DNA of 64,000 nt from Nitrospirales bacterium (GTDB lineage: Bacteria > Nitrospirota > Nitrospiria > Nitrospirales > UBA8639), in the NCBI GenBank assembly GCA_031315865.1, contig JALDRJ010000002.1:1276001-1340000 (forward strand), given 5' to 3'. Shown here piece by piece: positions 26,549 through 35,450 of this stretch. The notes beneath the pieces are model-generated. The model was not told the DNA's origin. It did not search any database and worked only from the letters and a program-made list of their open reading frames with translations. Position numbers and translations under genes: made by a program. The number at the start of each line of letters is the position of its first letter. The first letter of the stretch is position 1.

Positions 26549-26566
26549 TGTATCCGTTTGGATACA
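26549..26566. promoter_or_regulatory. Palindrome TGTATCC-N4-GGATACA
   Basis: Perfect 7-bp arms, 4-nt spacer, followed by a further half-site GTATC at 26571. It lies 300 nt upstream of the RoxA-like start codon and could be an operator or activator site. It differs in sequence from the palindromes at 23640-23748. Confidence 0.45.
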
Positions 26567-26695
26567 TGGTGTATCTGAATCAGTTCATGTGATGACGGTC
26601 TTGAACCCTCTGGACAATTTTCCCATAAGGACCTACCATGCGAATGATGAGTGGCTTTAAATAGGTCCGTGAATTTCGTCAACAGATTGTATGAA

Positions 26696-26710
26696 TGGCG
26701 TATGATCTGC
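26696..26710 (+). promoter_or_regulatory. Weak sigma-54-like promoter candidate upstream of the RoxA-like gene
   Basis: TGGCGTA-TGAT-CTGC has GG and GC doublets with the required 10-nt spacing. Such a match is expected several times by chance in a window of this size, so it is only suggestive. Confidence 0.25.
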
Positions 26711-26866
26711 ACTGACCCTTTATTCGGATACGGACTTGAAGTACTCGCTAGCCGTTATGAGGAAGATGAACATTTCTATGCAGGCCTCAGTATGATTCCA
26801 CTCGACGCGTTGAATTTTCTCACACAGATATAGCATCAAGACTGTTTGCAAGGAGGCATTATCGTT

Positions 26867-29152
26867 ATGAATTCGAACACAAGGGTCATAGGGGTTTTTC
26901 TGCTCGTCGCTCTGTTGTGCCTACCCGGTTGCAGCCTGTTTCGATCGGCAGCGCAAGATGAAGCCATGCAACAGGGCAAGACGGTTGCGGATTTTCCTGA
27001 GACGGATGTTGATGTGTTTCGAGACATGGACGGCGGCATTGCTCTGACGCCCGATGAAGTGAAAGGCCGAAATACCTGGATGTTATGGACAGGAGGCAAT
27101 CAGGCATTTTGGGACTATCTCGCTAATCATAGTTATGGAAACTTGGACTTCTTGAAGATCCTTTCGTCCTATCCCAAGCCTGACAAAAATGGGAAAACGT
27201 ACTACTACAGTCGTGACAATCGATTTTCGTACTTAGGGCTGATGAACGAACCGGGTTTCCGAAAAGCCACCGTGCCGGACCCGGAGTTTGGTCTCTACCT
27301 TGATGAGCGTATCGAGGATGAGCCATTGGGGGTTGATCAAAAGATTTACGGAAAATCTTCAGGCATTGTCGGCCTGCGCTTGTTCCTCAACCCGAAATTT
27401 GACAAAACGCATTCTGACTATGATCAGGATGTCGTGAATGTCTGGGATGCCGAACGATATTATACTGACCCGGACTATTACTTGGACAAAAGCCTCGAAC
27501 GACCCTACCGGGTTGGAATGTCCTGTGCCTTTTGCCATGTCGGTCCCCATCCACTCAATCCTCCGGCGGACCCCGAAAACCCCAAATGGGAAAACCTCTC
27601 AACCAACGTAGGCGCGCAATACTTTTGGATCGGCAGAATTTTTATTGCTCACCCCGATGAAGAAAATTTTGCATGGCAATTATTCAACAGTTCGCCACCA
27701 GGAGCGTTGGATACCTCGATTATCGCGACCGACAACATCAACAATCCGCGAACGATGAATGCCATTTATGAAGTAGGGGCCAGGCTGGCCACAGGAGAAG
27801 AAGAAGACATTACCGGAGGAGCGTTGGCGGTTCCGGGAACGCAACCGCGCATGGTCGTTCCACATATTCTCAAGGGTGGGGAGGATTCGATCGGTATTCT
27901 CGGGGCGCTGAGCAGGGTCTATATCAACATTGGTGAATTTCATCAGGAATGGATTAAACATTTTAAACCCATCGTCGGCGGAAAAAAACAATCGCCAATG
28001 GATGTCGCCACGGCCAAAGAAAATTCGGTTTACTGGCAGGCGACGGAGCAGCGGGTCGAAAATCTGGCCCTGTTTTTCCTCAAAGCCGCGGGTGCGCATC
28101 GCCTAAAGGATGCACCTGGGGGAGAGGCCTATTTGACCAAGGATGAATCCGTCCTCGCGCGTGGGAAATTAGTCTTTGCCGATAATTGCGCGGCCTGTCA
28201 TTCGAGTAAGCTACCCAAGCCGCACACCACCGTAAAGCCGTATGACCGTTTCTTCAATAAGTGGGTGCAGTCGAATGACTTTAAACAAAAAATGCGCAAA
28301 ATGGTCCTGGAGCCCGATTTTCTTGACCATAACTACCTTTCGAATGAGCATCGTTATTCCGTGGCCGATCTCAAAACGAACGCCTGCGCCGCACTGGCCA
28401 CCAACGGTCTGCGCGACCATGTTTGGGATAATTTTACGTCTGAGACTTACAAGACGCTGCCCGCGGTCGGAACGATCAAAGTTCATCACCCACTCACAGG
28501 GGAAGCGTCTTCTTATGAAATGCCAGGCGGTGGTCGAGGATACTATCGTTCACCTTCACTCGTGAGTCTGTGGAGCACCGCTCCTTACCTGCATAATAAT
28601 GCCATCGGAAAGTTTACGAATGATCCATCCGTCGCGGGAAGGATGGAAGCTTTCCAAGACGGAATAGAAAAGCTCTTATGGCCTGAGAAACGATTCAAGT
28701 CAGACTGTCAGGAAAAATGGGGATTACCCTGGTGTCCGCCAATATACCGAACCACCAAAGAAAGTTACTTGAAGATTAACCAGGAATATCTCCCAGACAT
28801 TCTCAAGTTAAAGCTTTTGAAAAAGGGAGAGGAAGAACTCAGGATTGGTCCAATCCCCAAAGGCACCCCCGTGAATCTGCTCGCCAACATTAATAACGAA
28901 CTCTCTTTTGGCGATCCGGTTCGACTCGCGCGACTGGTGAAGGTGTTAATCAAAGTCAAAGCCGGACTCAAACGTATAAAAGCCGAAAACCTCAATGAAG
29001 AAGAAAGCCTTGTGCTACTCAAAGAATTGGTGCCGGACCTGCTGGAGGTCAACAAGTGTACCGACTTTATCGTGGATCGTGGTCATGAATACGGCAGTCA
29101 TTTGAGCGACGACGATAAGAATGCGCTCATTGAATTCCTGAAAACTCTATAG
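26867..29152 (+). CDS. RoxA-like dihaem cytochrome c lipoprotein
   Basis: 761 aa from ATG 26867 (AGGAGG 10 nt upstream). A lipobox (LCLPGC, Cys22) anchors it outside the cytoplasmic membrane. Two c-type haem motifs, CAFCH at 220-224 and CAACH at 441-445, lie 221 residues apart. That is close to the ~200 of rubber oxygenase RoxA/RoxB, with VGPHPLNPPADP beside the first. RoxA and dihaem cytochrome c peroxidases share a fold, so peroxidase function is the alternative. It is longer than RoxA because of a C-terminal helical extension. It lies between the Lcp-like and GMC genes, with 58 nt to the latter. Confidence 0.8.
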   Translation: MNSNTRVIGVFLLVALLCLPGCSLFRSAAQDEAMQQGKTVADFPETDVDVFRDMDGGIALTPDEVKGRNTWMLWTGGNQAFWDYLANHSYGNLDFLKILSSYPKPDKNGKTYYYSRDNRFSYLGLMNEPGFRKATVPDPEFGLYLDERIEDEPLGVDQKIYGKSSGIVGLRLFLNPKFDKTHSDYDQDVVNVWDAERYYTDPDYYLDKSLERPYRVGMSCAFCHVGPHPLNPPADPENPKWENLSTNVGAQYFWIGRIFIAHPDEENFAWQLFNSSPPGALDTSIIATDNINNPRTMNAIYEVGARLATGEEEDITGGALAVPGTQPRMVVPHILKGGEDSIGILGALSRVYINIGEFHQEWIKHFKPIVGGKKQSPMDVATAKENSVYWQATEQRVENLALFFLKAAGAHRLKDAPGGEAYLTKDESVLARGKLVFADNCAACHSSKLPKPHTTVKPYDRFFNKWVQSNDFKQKMRKMVLEPDFLDHNYLSNEHRYSVADLKTNACAALATNGLRDHVWDNFTSETYKTLPAVGTIKVHHPLTGEASSYEMPGGGRGYYRSPSLVSLWSTAPYLHNNAIGKFTNDPSVAGRMEAFQDGIEKLLWPEKRFKSDCQEKWGLPWCPPIYRTTKESYLKINQEYLPDILKLKLLKKGEEELRIGPIPKGTPVNLLANINNELSFGDPVRLARLVKVLIKVKAGLKRIKAENLNEEESLVLLKELVPDLLEVNKCTDFIVDRGHEYGSHLSDDDKNALIEFLKTL

Positions 29153-29210
29153 ATCCCAGTGCGAAAGATACGATCAAAGCCCGGCAAGCCAAAAATGAGA
29201 AGCCTCGAAC

Positions 29211-31265
29211 ATGAGCGAGCACGATAAACAATCGGAAATGCTGAACTCAGACTTGACGCGTCGGAGCTTTGGAAAGCGCTGTGCTGCCTTTATGTCCACG
29301 GTCGTGGCGTTTCTCAGTGGATGTTCGTTCTTGGGAGGGCGTGGGACCTCACAGCCGCCAAGGGCAGGGATTACCTGCGCCGACCCTGTCGGGGGAACAC
29401 AAGATTATGAGTACATCGTCGTAGGGTCGGGTGCTGGAGGCGGGCCACTTGCCGCGAATCTCGCCAAGGCCGGTCATCGGGTCTTACTCCTTGAAGCGGG
29501 TAAGGGGGGAGACGTTCCAGGGCAAGATTCGCTCATTTATCAAGTCCCGGCATTCCATGGGTTAGCTTCGGAAGAACCTTCTCAGTCTTGGGACTTCTTT
29601 GTCCGGCATTACGAATCGGAAGGGAGGCAAGCGCGTGATGACAAGTACTTCAAGGACAAGGATGGCGTCTTGTACCCTCGGGCAGGAACGCTTGGGGGCT
29701 GTACCGCTCATCATGCCATGATCACCATCTATCCGCATAAGAGTGACTGGGACGATCTGGCCACGCTCACGGGAGATGCGTCGTGGTCGGATGACAACAT
29801 GCGAAAGTATTTTGAGAGACTTGAGCGATGTCAATATGTCGATGAACCAGGAGAAGGAAATGACAATCCTACTCGTCATGGGTTCGATGGGTGGTTGACG
29901 ACTGTGACAGCCGATCCCAAGCTGGTCGTGGGAGATCGTTCTCTCAAAAAGCTCATTAAAGCGACTTTGACTGAGTCTATTTTTAACGTCAACGGGTTCA
30001 AGGGGTTTATCAGCCGGGTGAAATTGAAACTCAAAGGCCACCTCGACCCGAATGATTGGCGTTGGCGGCAAGCAGGAAAAAGTCCGGAAGGGCTCGTGTT
30101 CACGCCCCTCTCTGTGAATGAAGGCAAGCGAGTCGGGACCAGAGAATATATTCGAACCGTGCAGCAAGCCTGTCCCAACAATCTGACCGTCAAGACAGGG
30201 GCACTGGTGGCCCGAGTGCTGTTTGAGGAAGACGCTGATGGCAGGAAAAGAGCAACCGGTGTGGAATATTTGGAAGGCCCGCATCTCTATCGAGCGGACC
30301 CTCGAGTCAATCCTACCCCGAATGCGGGCATCCGAACGACCGTCCAATGCACTCGGGAAGTGATTCTGTCGGGCGGAGCTTTCAACACGCCGCAAATGTT
30401 GATGTTGTCGGGAATCGGACCAAAATCCGAGCTAGCCAAGCACGGTATCGATGTGCAGGTCGATCTCCCCGGAGTGGGTCGAAATCTTCAAGACCGGTAT
30501 GAAGTCGGAATTGTCAGTGAAATGAAGAAGGATTTTTCCATCCTTGAAGGCGGAACATTCGCCCCACCCGGTCCTGACGAGGCGCCAGACCCGATATTGC
30601 AAGATTGGAAGAAAGGCCAAGGAGTCTACACGACCAATGGCGCTGTCCTGTCGCTCATCAAGCGTTCCGACGCGAGCCGTCCGGACCCCGACCTGTTTAT
30701 CTTCGGACTGGTCGGCTATTTTCGAGGGTATTACCCGGGGTACTCCAAAGATGCAGCCATGAATAAAAATTACTTTACGTGGGCGGTACTCAAAGCCCAC
30801 ACGCAGAACCGGGGTGGCGTAGTGAGGCTGCGTTCGAACGACCCGAGGGACACCCCCGACATTAATTTTCGCTATTTTGACGAAGGTACCGCGGGGTGGG
30901 AAGAAGACCTGGATTCGGTCGTGGACGGTATCAAGACTGCGCGACGGATTATGCAACGGGCGGACAGTGTCGTGGAAAGAGAGTTGATTCCCGGGCCTGA
31001 GCATGACAACGACGAACGCCTCCGGCAATTCGTGAAAGACAACGCCTGGGGCCATCATGCTTCATGTACATGCAAAATTGGGCCAACAGATGATCCAATG
31101 GCCGTCGTGGATGGCAATTTCCGGGTCCATGGCACGGCGAATTTGCGGGTGGTCGATGCCTCGGTGTTTCCCAGAATTCCTGGGTTTTTTATCGTGACTT
31201 CGGTGTATATGATCAGTGAAAAAGCCACTGACGTCATTCTTGAAGAGGCGAAGCATGCCACATGA
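29211..31265 (+). CDS. GMC-family flavoprotein oxidoreductase with Tat/lipoprotein signal
   Basis: 684 aa. The N-terminus has a twin-arginine motif (TRRSFGKR) and LSGCS, suggesting folded export and lipid anchoring. The FAD-binding motif VVGSGAGGGPLAANL starts at about 67, followed by LLLEAG; GTLGGCTAHHAMI is the GMC signature. The C-terminal active-site region has WGHHASCTCKIG and a final IPGFFIVTSVYMISEKA helix. GMC enzymes oxidise alcohols, aldehydes or sterols. Placed between a RoxA-like cytochrome and a catalase-like protein, it may oxidise their products and pass electrons or peroxide to them. Substrate not predictable. Confidence 0.92.
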   Translation: MSEHDKQSEMLNSDLTRRSFGKRCAAFMSTVVAFLSGCSFLGGRGTSQPPRAGITCADPVGGTQDYEYIVVGSGAGGGPLAANLAKAGHRVLLLEAGKGGDVPGQDSLIYQVPAFHGLASEEPSQSWDFFVRHYESEGRQARDDKYFKDKDGVLYPRAGTLGGCTAHHAMITIYPHKSDWDDLATLTGDASWSDDNMRKYFERLERCQYVDEPGEGNDNPTRHGFDGWLTTVTADPKLVVGDRSLKKLIKATLTESIFNVNGFKGFISRVKLKLKGHLDPNDWRWRQAGKSPEGLVFTPLSVNEGKRVGTREYIRTVQQACPNNLTVKTGALVARVLFEEDADGRKRATGVEYLEGPHLYRADPRVNPTPNAGIRTTVQCTREVILSGGAFNTPQMLMLSGIGPKSELAKHGIDVQVDLPGVGRNLQDRYEVGIVSEMKKDFSILEGGTFAPPGPDEAPDPILQDWKKGQGVYTTNGAVLSLIKRSDASRPDPDLFIFGLVGYFRGYYPGYSKDAAMNKNYFTWAVLKAHTQNRGGVVRLRSNDPRDTPDINFRYFDEGTAGWEEDLDSVVDGIKTARRIMQRADSVVERELIPGPEHDNDERLRQFVKDNAWGHHASCTCKIGPTDDPMAVVDGNFRVHGTANLRVVDASVFPRIPGFFIVTSVYMISEKATDVILEEAKHAT

Positions 31266-31314
31266 AACGGAAGAGATAAAGATAGGTGGCGAATCATCCA
31301 GGGAGATAGACAGT

Positions 31315-32442
31315 ATGAAGACCTTGATTCATAAGGCAAGACAATACGTGTTTTGGACGATGGCTATTGGTCTTGCCCTTCTTGTCATCGGAGGGTGTGC
31401 ACACCGGACTGGACTCAAGTTAGGGCAAGAACAGGAACCGCCCGACGAAAAACAAACTATTGAGAATATTAAAAGCTTGCTGTCTACTCAACTAGCCAAG
31501 CAGTATGAAGGCAAAGAGTTTCTGCGCGATACGCATCCCAAGTCCAATGGCTGTGTCAAAGCCCGGTTTATCGTCGATCCGGAGATTCCTGAGAAGTTTC
31601 AAGTCGGAGTGTTTGAGAAAGGTCATTCCTACCCGGCATGGCTGAGGTTTTCCAATTCAGCCCCGGAAGTCACTCCGGACCAAGACCAAGACTTTCGCGG
31701 GTTGGCCATCAAGCTGTTTGATGTAAAAGGTGAACGACTCCCGATTCCCGGTGATGAACAACACACGCAGGATTTTCTCTTTATCGCTTTTCCCGGTTTT
31801 TTTGCCGGAACCCCGAAGGATTTTTTCGAGTTCTTTGATGGAGAGTTTAACGGCGGCCCTCTGGCGACCAAGGCTTACTTTGCGAAGCGGCCGCGGGCTC
31901 TCAGAAATACCCTCAAAGGACGGAAACAATTCGCCAACCCGTTAGAGATTACGTGGTTTAGTGTGGCGCCCTTTCAACTCGGGGCTCCAAACCCCGACGG
32001 TTCCGCGCTGGCCGTGAAATACAAGGTGAAGTCTTGCATCGAGCGGCAAAGTCCGCTTCCAGACCAGCCATCAGATGACTATCTTGAAGAAGCCATGGCC
32101 AGGGATTTAGCCCGAGGCGACTGGTGCTTGGAATTCCTGATTCAAGTCCAACAGGATCCCGATACAATGCCCGTCGAGGATACGCTGGCCGTATGGGATG
32201 AGGAAAAAGCGCCGTTCACGAAAGTGGCGACTATTCAAATTCCCCGGCAAACGTTTACCTCTGATGCGCAGAAACTCTTCTGCGAAGACCTTTCCTTTAA
32301 TCCCTGGCATGGGCTTACGGTACATAAGCCACTGGGGGGCATTAATCGCGCGCGCCGCGATGAAATGAAAGCCATTTCCGACCTTCGCCTCAAACAGCGG
32401 GGCGTGACCCGCACAGAACCCACCGGACTTGAAACATTTTGA
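31315..32442 (+). CDS. Catalase-like haem lipoprotein (y4iL/allene-oxide-synthase-like)
   Basis: 375 aa from ATG 31315 (GGGAG upstream). A lipobox (IGGC, Cys24) indicates an exported lipoprotein. The catalase-like core shows DTHPKSNGCVKARF (distal-His region), WLRFSNSAP and DFRGLAIKLFDV. A C-terminal SFNPWHGLTVHKPLGGINRAR motif follows; it is typical of small catalase-like proteins and lacks the classical proximal-Tyr motif. Members of this group are related to allene oxide synthase domains acting on fatty-acid hydroperoxides. It starts 49 nt after the GMC stop, so it is in the same operon. Confidence 0.85.
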   Translation: MKTLIHKARQYVFWTMAIGLALLVIGGCAHRTGLKLGQEQEPPDEKQTIENIKSLLSTQLAKQYEGKEFLRDTHPKSNGCVKARFIVDPEIPEKFQVGVFEKGHSYPAWLRFSNSAPEVTPDQDQDFRGLAIKLFDVKGERLPIPGDEQHTQDFLFIAFPGFFAGTPKDFFEFFDGEFNGGPLATKAYFAKRPRALRNTLKGRKQFANPLEITWFSVAPFQLGAPNPDGSALAVKYKVKSCIERQSPLPDQPSDDYLEEAMARDLARGDWCLEFLIQVQQDPDTMPVEDTLAVWDEEKAPFTKVATIQIPRQTFTSDAQKLFCEDLSFNPWHGLTVHKPLGGINRARRDEMKAISDLRLKQRGVTRTEPTGLETF

Positions 32443-32535
32443 GACGACAGTGAACCCTCTCAGAATGAGAATCGTCACGCCTTTGTCGCTCGATTCCTGG
32501 CGTTTCAGTCAGAAAATGATTTTCGTTTTTCAGGC

Positions 32536-32629
32536 TATAGCGAATCCAATTAAGTTCCAGACGATACATACGACAAACCCCGCGCGGTACGACGTTGAAC
32601 CAGACGGAAGTTATTTGAAACGGCTGTAG
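32536..32629 (+). repeat. Dispersed ~93-bp repeat, copy 2
   Basis: About 87% identical to 8966-9059. It ends CGGCTGTAG, 6 nt before the GTG of the potassium-channel gene. In the frame that ends in GSYLKRL, it forms the 3' part of a short open reading frame without recognised function. Confidence 0.7.
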
Positions 32630-32635
32630 AGCGTA

Positions 32636-33700
32636 GTGGCACAAGAACGTTCTCAATCAAGACCGGCGGAACCGGGAAGCCTTTCCTGGCGGCGCGTCGT
32701 CTTCATGCCGGAAGATGTGAACCCGCGGCGTACCCTCCTCTTACGAATCATCTTAGTCGTCGCCCTCCTACTGTCTCTGTTTGTCGTTCTCCTGCTTGAT
32801 CGGGATGGACTGATAGATCACTCAGATGGCGAAGTGTCTTTTGTCGATGTCATCTATTTCACGATGGTTACCATCACGACGGTGGGTTATGGCGATATTG
32901 TTCCGGTCACCCCTCGCGCGCGGCTCATCGACGCGCTCGTCATTACGCCGGTTCGGATCTTTATCTGGGTTCTGTTTCTCGGAACGGCTTACCAACTGGC
33001 CCTTAGACAATTTTCAGAAGGATTTCGCATGGCAAAACTTCACGCAAACCTGCACCAACACATTATTGTCTGTGGATATGGTCATACAGGGAATGCAGCC
33101 GTTAAGGAATTGCTGGCCAAAGGCACTCCCAAAGAGCAAATCCTGGTAATCGACCCTCAAGATGACCGAGTTCGTGCAGCCGTGAAACTGGGCGTCGCGG
33201 CTCTTCGGGGTGATGCGACCAAGGAAGGCCTTTTGAAAGATGTGGCTCTTGTCAATCAGGCACGGGCGGTAATTATTTCAGCGGGTCGTGACGATGCCAA
33301 TGCGTTGATTCTCCTCACCGTTCGTCACTTGGCTCCATCTTGCCGTGTGATTATGAGCGCCAAGGAACAGGAAAATGTCAAACTTTTCCGCCAGGGAGGT
33401 GCTCAACGCATTATTTCACCATCGACCTATGGGGGGTACCTGTTGGCCGCAGCGGTCAATCAAAGACATATGACCCAATACATGGAAGATTTATTGACGG
33501 CGGGCGGGCGAGTCAATCTGGTGGAAGAAGCTGTCCGAGACGAAGATGTGGGAAAGACTCCGGCCGATCTTAAACCGGATGTCCTGCTATGCGTATTCCG
33601 CCAGGGTAGCACGCTTTCACCCTGGGAATTCAAGGAAAATGAATGCCTTGAGCCGGGGGATGTATTGCTCCTCCTCAAACAAGCTCAAGAAACCACGTAA
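32636..33700 (+). CDS. Two-helix potassium channel with RCK (TrkA-N/C) domain
   Basis: 354 aa from GTG 32636; ATG 32705 (just before PEDVNPRR) is another possible start. There are two membrane helices around a pore loop containing the K+ selectivity filter TVGYGD (with VTITTVGYGDIVPVTP). A cytosolic RCK domain follows with the Rossmann motif VCGYGHTGNAAV and a C-terminal TrkA-C-like module. This MthK-like layout gives a ligand-gated K+ channel; the ligand may be Ca2+ or a nucleotide. It stands alone, directly downstream of the dispersed repeat. Confidence 0.94.
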   Translation: MAQERSQSRPAEPGSLSWRRVVFMPEDVNPRRTLLLRIILVVALLLSLFVVLLLDRDGLIDHSDGEVSFVDVIYFTMVTITTVGYGDIVPVTPRARLIDALVITPVRIFIWVLFLGTAYQLALRQFSEGFRMAKLHANLHQHIIVCGYGHTGNAAVKELLAKGTPKEQILVIDPQDDRVRAAVKLGVAALRGDATKEGLLKDVALVNQARAVIISAGRDDANALILLTVRHLAPSCRVIMSAKEQENVKLFRQGGAQRIISPSTYGGYLLAAAVNQRHMTQYMEDLLTAGGRVNLVEEAVRDEDVGKTPADLKPDVLLCVFRQGSTLSPWEFKENECLEPGDVLLLLKQAQETT

Positions 33701-33751
33701 GTGCACGTGATTTCCGCACATGATTTTCTGGATCTTCGCGGCTGACAGAAA

Positions 33752-34543
33752 TCACTGGTTCAGGAGTCGCAGTCCATTATCCATGATCAGAAACACCCCC
33801 GTCAGGCCGACGAGCATGGCAAAGTTTGACCGTAAGGTTTTTTCCTTCATTTTTTGAGCGACTCGGGTGCCCACAAGCATACCCAACAGACTCCCGGCTA
33901 TCACGAAACCCGTTAGCTGAATATCCAAGTGGCTCCTATCCAAATGACCGATGATCCCTCCGATTGAGATGAGCGCGATAATTAATAATGACGTGCCCAC
34001 AGCCATGCGGACGGGAAAACCCATGACAAACATGAGAACCGGAACGATGACAAATCCTCCGCCAATACCGAAGAATCCTGTTAAGAGTCCAACGCCCATT
34101 CCGATCGTCATCGCTTTAACCGCACAACTGACCGAGCAATGTTGCGCACATTCTGCAGAGGCGTTCTTCTGATGTCCATGGTTTCCTGGCCACATCAACC
34201 AAAAACTAATCGAGACTAATAACAGGCCAAAAATAAGCAGGATGACATCCTCTTGAACCAAACGATGTCCCTGCGCCCCCAACCAAGCGCCCATCATTCC
34301 CGTGCCGCTGAACAGAAACGCGATCAGCCCCTTCACGTTGCCATATCGGTTTTCGCTCCAAGCGCCGAATAGCGCCGAATAGCCCACGACCACCAAGGAC
34401 ATGGCGGTCGCGTGTTGAACAGGAATCCCCACGATATAGACCAACAAGGGAATGGCAATGAGGGAGCCTCCTCCACCGGTTGCGCCAAGCAACAAGCCGA
34501 CCACGCCACCGGAACCCACGGCTAAAATGGTCTGAGAAATCAT
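33752..34543 (-). CDS. TauE/SafE-family permease with Cys/His-rich loop
   Basis: 263 aa from ATG 34543; the upstream part of the frame lacks membrane character. Eight or so hydrophobic helices occur in two TauE repeats, each starting with a Gly-rich signature (LLLGATGGGGSLIAIPLLV; GLLTGFFGIGGGFVIVPVL). The family exports sulfite, sulfoacetate or other organosulfur anions. Between the repeats is an unusual His/Cys-rich stretch (NHGHQKNASAECAQHCSVSC) that could bind metal. Divergent from endonuclease III. Confidence 0.9.
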   Translation of the reverse strand: MISQTILAVGSGGVVGLLLGATGGGGSLIAIPLLVYIVGIPVQHATAMSLVVVGYSALFGAWSENRYGNVKGLIAFLFSGTGMMGAWLGAQGHRLVQEDVILLIFGLLLVSISFWLMWPGNHGHQKNASAECAQHCSVSCAVKAMTIGMGVGLLTGFFGIGGGFVIVPVLMFVMGFPVRMAVGTSLLIIALISIGGIIGHLDRSHLDIQLTGFVIAGSLLGMLVGTRVAQKMKEKTLRSNFAMLVGLTGVFLIMDNGLRLLNQ

Positions 34544-34769
34544 GCAGCAATACTGTCCAAGGCAAGGAGCGTATCCGAAAGCACAGGATCGGACAGGAGT
34601 GTTCGGTGTTCTATCCTCAATGGATTTGGTTAGAAGGGTGACACATGAATGAGTTGCACTTCGTCTTTCCTGTACCAACACTGTCTGGAGCCTCTCAACA
34701 GTCCAGAGATGGACGAGAGGAGGATGGACAAGGAAAGTTTAGCTGATAGATAATCTACCCCAGAAAACC

Positions 34770-35450
34770 ATGAAAGCCAAGGTATCACCGATTCAGGAAG
34801 AAACCCGTCAGGACACAATACGCCGGGTCCGGAATATCCTTAACACGCTTGAGAAGACGTATCCTCGAACGACGCTGGCGTTGGATTTCTCGACCCCGCT
34901 GGAACTCCTGATTGCCTTGATCCTCGCGGCTCAATGTCACGATGTGTTAGTCAATCAGGTCACGGTTCCCTTGTTCAAAAAGTACCGTACTCCTCTAGAC
35001 TGGGCCAATCTAGATCCATCCATTCTCGAGCAAGAGATTCGCAAGGTGACCTTTTACCGGAACAAAACCAAGTCGATCCAGAAATGTTGCCAGGACTTGG
35101 TGGATCGATTCGGTGGAACCGTGCCTGAAACACTCGAAGACCTCATGTCCTTGCCGGGTGTCGGGCGAAAGACCGCCAATGTGCTACGAGGCAATGCAAT
35201 GGGGCAGCCGGCGATCGGCGTCGATCGTCATGTTGGCCGTATTTCGCAAGTATTGGGTTTAACCAAAGAGAAAGATCCAGACAAGATTGAAGCTGATTTA
35301 AACCCCATCGTTTCCGACAAACACAAAGTACAATTTTGTCATCTGCTCCAAATCCATGGTCGGACCATCTGCTTGGCAAGAAAACCCAAATGTGTAGAAT
35401 GTCCAGTCAATCGATATTGTCCGTATCCATCCACATATGGTGAATCATGA
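34770..35450 (+). CDS. nth: Endonuclease III (DNA glycosylase/AP lyase)
   Basis: 226 aa. Base-excision-repair glycosylase for oxidised pyrimidines. The helix-hairpin-helix [10 protein letters not shown] carries the catalytic Lys (at about 131), followed by GVDRHVGR with the catalytic Asp. The [4Fe-4S] motif C-x6-C-x2-C-x5-C is complete at the C-terminus ([10 protein letters not shown].....C). The N-terminal substrate loop reads LAAQCHD rather than the more usual LSAQTTD. The stop overlaps the ttcA start (ATGA), so the two genes are translationally coupled. Confidence 0.96.
   Translation: MKAKVSPIQEETRQDTIRRVRNILNTLEKTYPRTTLALDFSTPLELLIALILAAQCHDVLVNQVTVPLFKKYRTPLDWANLDPSILEQEIRKVTFYRNKTKSIQKCCQDLVDRFGGTVPETLEDLMSLPGVGRKTANVLRGNAMGQPAIGVDRHVGRISQVLGLTKEKDPDKIEADLNPIVSDKHKVQFCHLLQIHGRTICLARKPKCVECPVNRYCPYPSTYGES

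Larger units (their letters stand above)
26445..26866. other. Spacer with palindrome and weak sigma-54-like motif
   Basis: About 420 bases between the Lcp-like and RoxA-like genes. It holds the palindrome at 26549-26566 and the TGGC...TGC motif at 26696-26710. A short open frame (26651-26833) has no recognisable features and is not annotated. Confidence 0.5.

Noticed and set aside
26651-26833. 60-codon open frame upstream of the RoxA-like gene
   Set aside because: GTG start without ribosome-binding site, no recognisable family, and it overlaps the possible promoter.
29562-30395. Long antisense open frame (277 codons) inside the GMC gene
   Set aside because: It lies fully within a confidently identified gene with intact motifs; the antisense product has no domain-like features.
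30432-31058. Second antisense open frame (208 codons) in the GMC gene
   Set aside because: Shadow of the GMC gene's codon usage.
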